From: an uncultured Campylobacter sp.
GTDB taxonomy: Bacteria; Campylobacterota; Campylobacteria; Campylobacterales; Campylobacteraceae
Assembly (NCBI RefSeq): GCF_938045535.1
Contig: NZ_CALIMQ010000240.1
Span: 1-6,664 of the forward strand
Length of the DNA stretch: 6,664 bases
Reading direction: 5' to 3'
The notes beneath the pieces are model-generated. The model saw only the letters and a list, made by a program, of their open reading frames with translations. It did no database searches and was not told where the DNA came from. Below, piece by piece: positions 5,524 to 6,664 of this stretch (position 1 is its first letter; the number at the start of each line of letters is the position of its first letter). Made by a program: the position numbers and the translations under genes.

Positions 5524-5760
5524 GTGAAATTTTAGCTGTGAAATTTCATCGTGAAATTTTAGCTTTAAATTTCGTTATGGAATTTTACAGGAGAGATTCT
5601 AGGTAAAATTTCATGGGTGGAATTTGTTTTATAATTTCGCAGCAAAATTTCGCCACAGAATTCTGTCTTAAAATTCCGCCGCAGACTGAAAAAGCGCAAA
5701 ATTTCATAAGCGAAATCCCGCGCGGAATTTTAATCCGCGGATTCGCAGGCGGAATTCCGC
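5524..5760. repeat. Degenerate ~13-bp tandem repeat between tmk and the next gene
   Basis: The 313 bp from 5474 to 5786 hold no gene. AATTT-type cores start at 5528, 5542, 5555, 5568, 5581, 5595, 5607, 5621, 5633, 5646, 5659, 5672, (5685, weak), 5700, 5714, 5726, 5740 and 5753: about 18 units with a mean step near 13.2 bp. The left end is best preserved: GTGAAATTTTAGCT at 5524-5537, GTGAAATTTCATC at 5538-5550, and GTGAAATTTTAGCT again at 5551-5564. The right end drifts to GCGGAATTCCGC. A 13-bp period cannot be a codon repeat, and it does not match the helical turn closely. Units are too short and spacers absent, so it is not a CRISPR array. Confidence 0.75.
5655..5760. repeat. Three perfect 12-bp palindromes upstream of the membrane-anchored protein gene
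   Basis: ACAGAATTCTGT (5655-5666), AATCCGCGGATT (5732-5743) and GCGGAATTCCGC (5749-5760) are each perfect self-complements. All fall in the right half of the 13-bp array. Two are centred on GAATTC and may simply arise from diverged repeat units. The last two lie 27-55 bp before the ATG at 5787, where an operator or a transcript hairpin would sit. Confidence 0.5.
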
Positions 5761-5786
5761 TTAAGCTTTAGATTGAAAGGATAGCG

Positions 5787-6383
5787 ATGAAGATATTAAA
5801 GTTCGTTTTGCGTAAGATTTTTAAATTTATATTTCTGTTTTGGGTGGTCATAAGCTCGCTTTTGGGTAGCTATATTATCGCGGATAAATTTTTCGGCCGC
5901 AACTACGAATATATGACGTTAGTTCGTTCTTTTGGCGGTGCCCGCGTAGAACTGCAAAATTTTATGATAGATACGGACTTGCGCGCTACGACTATCGACA
6001 AGAGATTCGAGCATCGGCAAGGGGATCCGCTACCTGATTTCTCGGAGGATAACTCCACGGGCGCTCCGTATGAGCTAAACATAAAATTTGACTATATAAA
6101 CCGCGAAAATACGCCGAAGATCGTGCTGAAAAATACCAAGCTCGAGCAGGAGAAGAGCGGGCGCGTAGTATTTGAAAAGGATGAGCTAGAGGCGCCGATA
6201 GAGGTTGGCGAATACAGCGGCATCGCAAGCGCATCGGTAACAATCCCGAGTATCGACTCCATCCACGTAAGGCATAAGCTAAGCACTGTAATATGCGTGC
6301 CTGATGGCTCCTGCACTAGCTTCGTGCACTACTTCTCGCCGCGCAAAAGCGCACAGGTTACGGCGGTGCTTAGGGCTTTTTAG
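5787..6383 (+). CDS. Hypothetical membrane-anchored protein, 198 aa
   Basis: No family is recognised. The ATG at 5787 has AAAGGA (5777-5781) at good spacing. The N-terminus is basic (K2, K5, R9, K10, K13), followed by a hydrophobic stretch at about 14-32 (FKFIFLFWVVISSLLGSYII). There is no lipobox Cys or clear signal peptidase site, so this is most likely an uncleaved anchor with residues 33-198 in the periplasm. The rest is predicted mainly beta: alternating hydrophobic segments such as YELNIKFDYI (95-104), KIVLKNTKLE (111-120), SGRVVFEKDEL and ASASVTIPSI, which suggest a beta-sandwich-like fold. C170 and C176 (CVPDGSC) could form a disulfide around a turn. The gene stands alone between two gene-free stretches and follows the 13-bp array, so any promoter lies within or beside that array. 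Codon use is like its neighbours. Confidence 0.85.
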   Translation: MKILKFVLRKIFKFIFLFWVVISSLLGSYIIADKFFGRNYEYMTLVRSFGGARVELQNFMIDTDLRATTIDKRFEHRQGDPLPDFSEDNSTGAPYELNIKFDYINRENTPKIVLKNTKLEQEKSGRVVFEKDELEAPIEVGEYSGIASASVTIPSIDSIHVRHKLSTVICVPDGSCTSFVHYFSPRKSAQVTAVLRAF

Positions 6384-6664
6384 CCGCGAGAAATTCGGCG
6401 TGAAATTTTAAAACATAAAATTTACGGCGGCATGGGTTAATTTGGCGGAATAAACGAGTAGATTATCAATGTCCGCAACGTAGTGATATGGTTTATTTAT
6501 GTGGTGGGATTTTGCCGCTCGCCGTATTTGTGCAAAACAAAATTTCAAAATTTCGGGGTGCATAAAATTTATAGCGCAGCGTGAAATTCTACCCGGCAAA
6601 AATTTATGCCCTATTCCGGCGTCGATAAATAAATCTGCTAACAAATCCCGCGAGGCGTCAATCT
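6384..6664. other. Right-end intergenic DNA, no convincing gene
   Basis: After the stop at 6383 the DNA again carries many AAATTT/GAAATT words, with cores near 6392, 6404, 6419, 6439, 6541, 6549, 6566, 6585 and 6601. Their spacing is irregular, so this is not a clean tandem array. A 78-codon frame on the minus strand (6408-6644) is open but matches nothing known and contains the AT-rich words in translation. The next gene presumably lies outside the window. Confidence 0.5.

Noticed and set aside
5524..5760. CRISPR array
   Set aside because: Units are only ~13 bp, degenerate and directly adjacent, with no unique spacers and no cas genes nearby.
6408..6644. Minus-strand 78-residue frame at the right end
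   Set aside because: It shows no family match, its translation includes the common AT-rich intergenic words, and I found no clear ribosome binding site.

Overview
The window reads as chromosomal DNA of an Epsilonproteobacterium, most likely a higher-GC oral-type Campylobacter (the C. gracilis / C. showae / C. rectus kind). This is inferred from the close Campylobacter-like character of CoaD and Tmk, the gene order ubiX-coaD-(insert)-tmk, and AAATTT-rich intergenic DNA beside rather GC-rich genes. The species cannot be fixed from the sequence alone.

Layout: (1) Positions 1-287 carry an in-frame chimera. A fragment of a CBS domain of an MgtE-type magnesium transporter, with betaproteobacterial-looking codon use, runs without a break into the C-terminal ~52 residues of MurA; both families have the peptide VMATD at the join. 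(2) About 470 bp without a gene hold a degenerate ~24-bp tandem repeat. (3) moeA (759-1940) serves molybdenum cofactor synthesis. (4) A tRNA-Gly(GCC) gene has a near-consensus sigma70 promoter. (5) ubiX and coaD overlap by one base and are translationally coupled; they serve prenyl-FMN and coenzyme A synthesis. (6) A 362-residue protein of unknown function lies between coaD and tmk, followed by ~500 bp of mostly GC-rich DNA without a convincing gene. (7) tmk (4847-5473) makes dTDP. (8) About 310 bp hold a second degenerate tandem array of ~13-bp period and three perfect 12-bp palindromes. (9) A 198-residue protein with one N-terminal membrane anchor (5787-6383) is of unknown function. (10) The last ~280 bp show no convincing gene.

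The recognised genes are housekeeping functions: wall precursor synthesis, Moco, glycine tRNA, prenyl-FMN, CoA and dTTP supply. They share genome context rather than one pathway. I found no defence island, mobile element, CRISPR array or clear new multi-gene system. The points most worth checking are the mgtE/murA join and the two intergenic arrays, which share a GRAATTT core but differ in period. After those come the unknown gene placed between coaD and tmk and an extra segment in Tmk.
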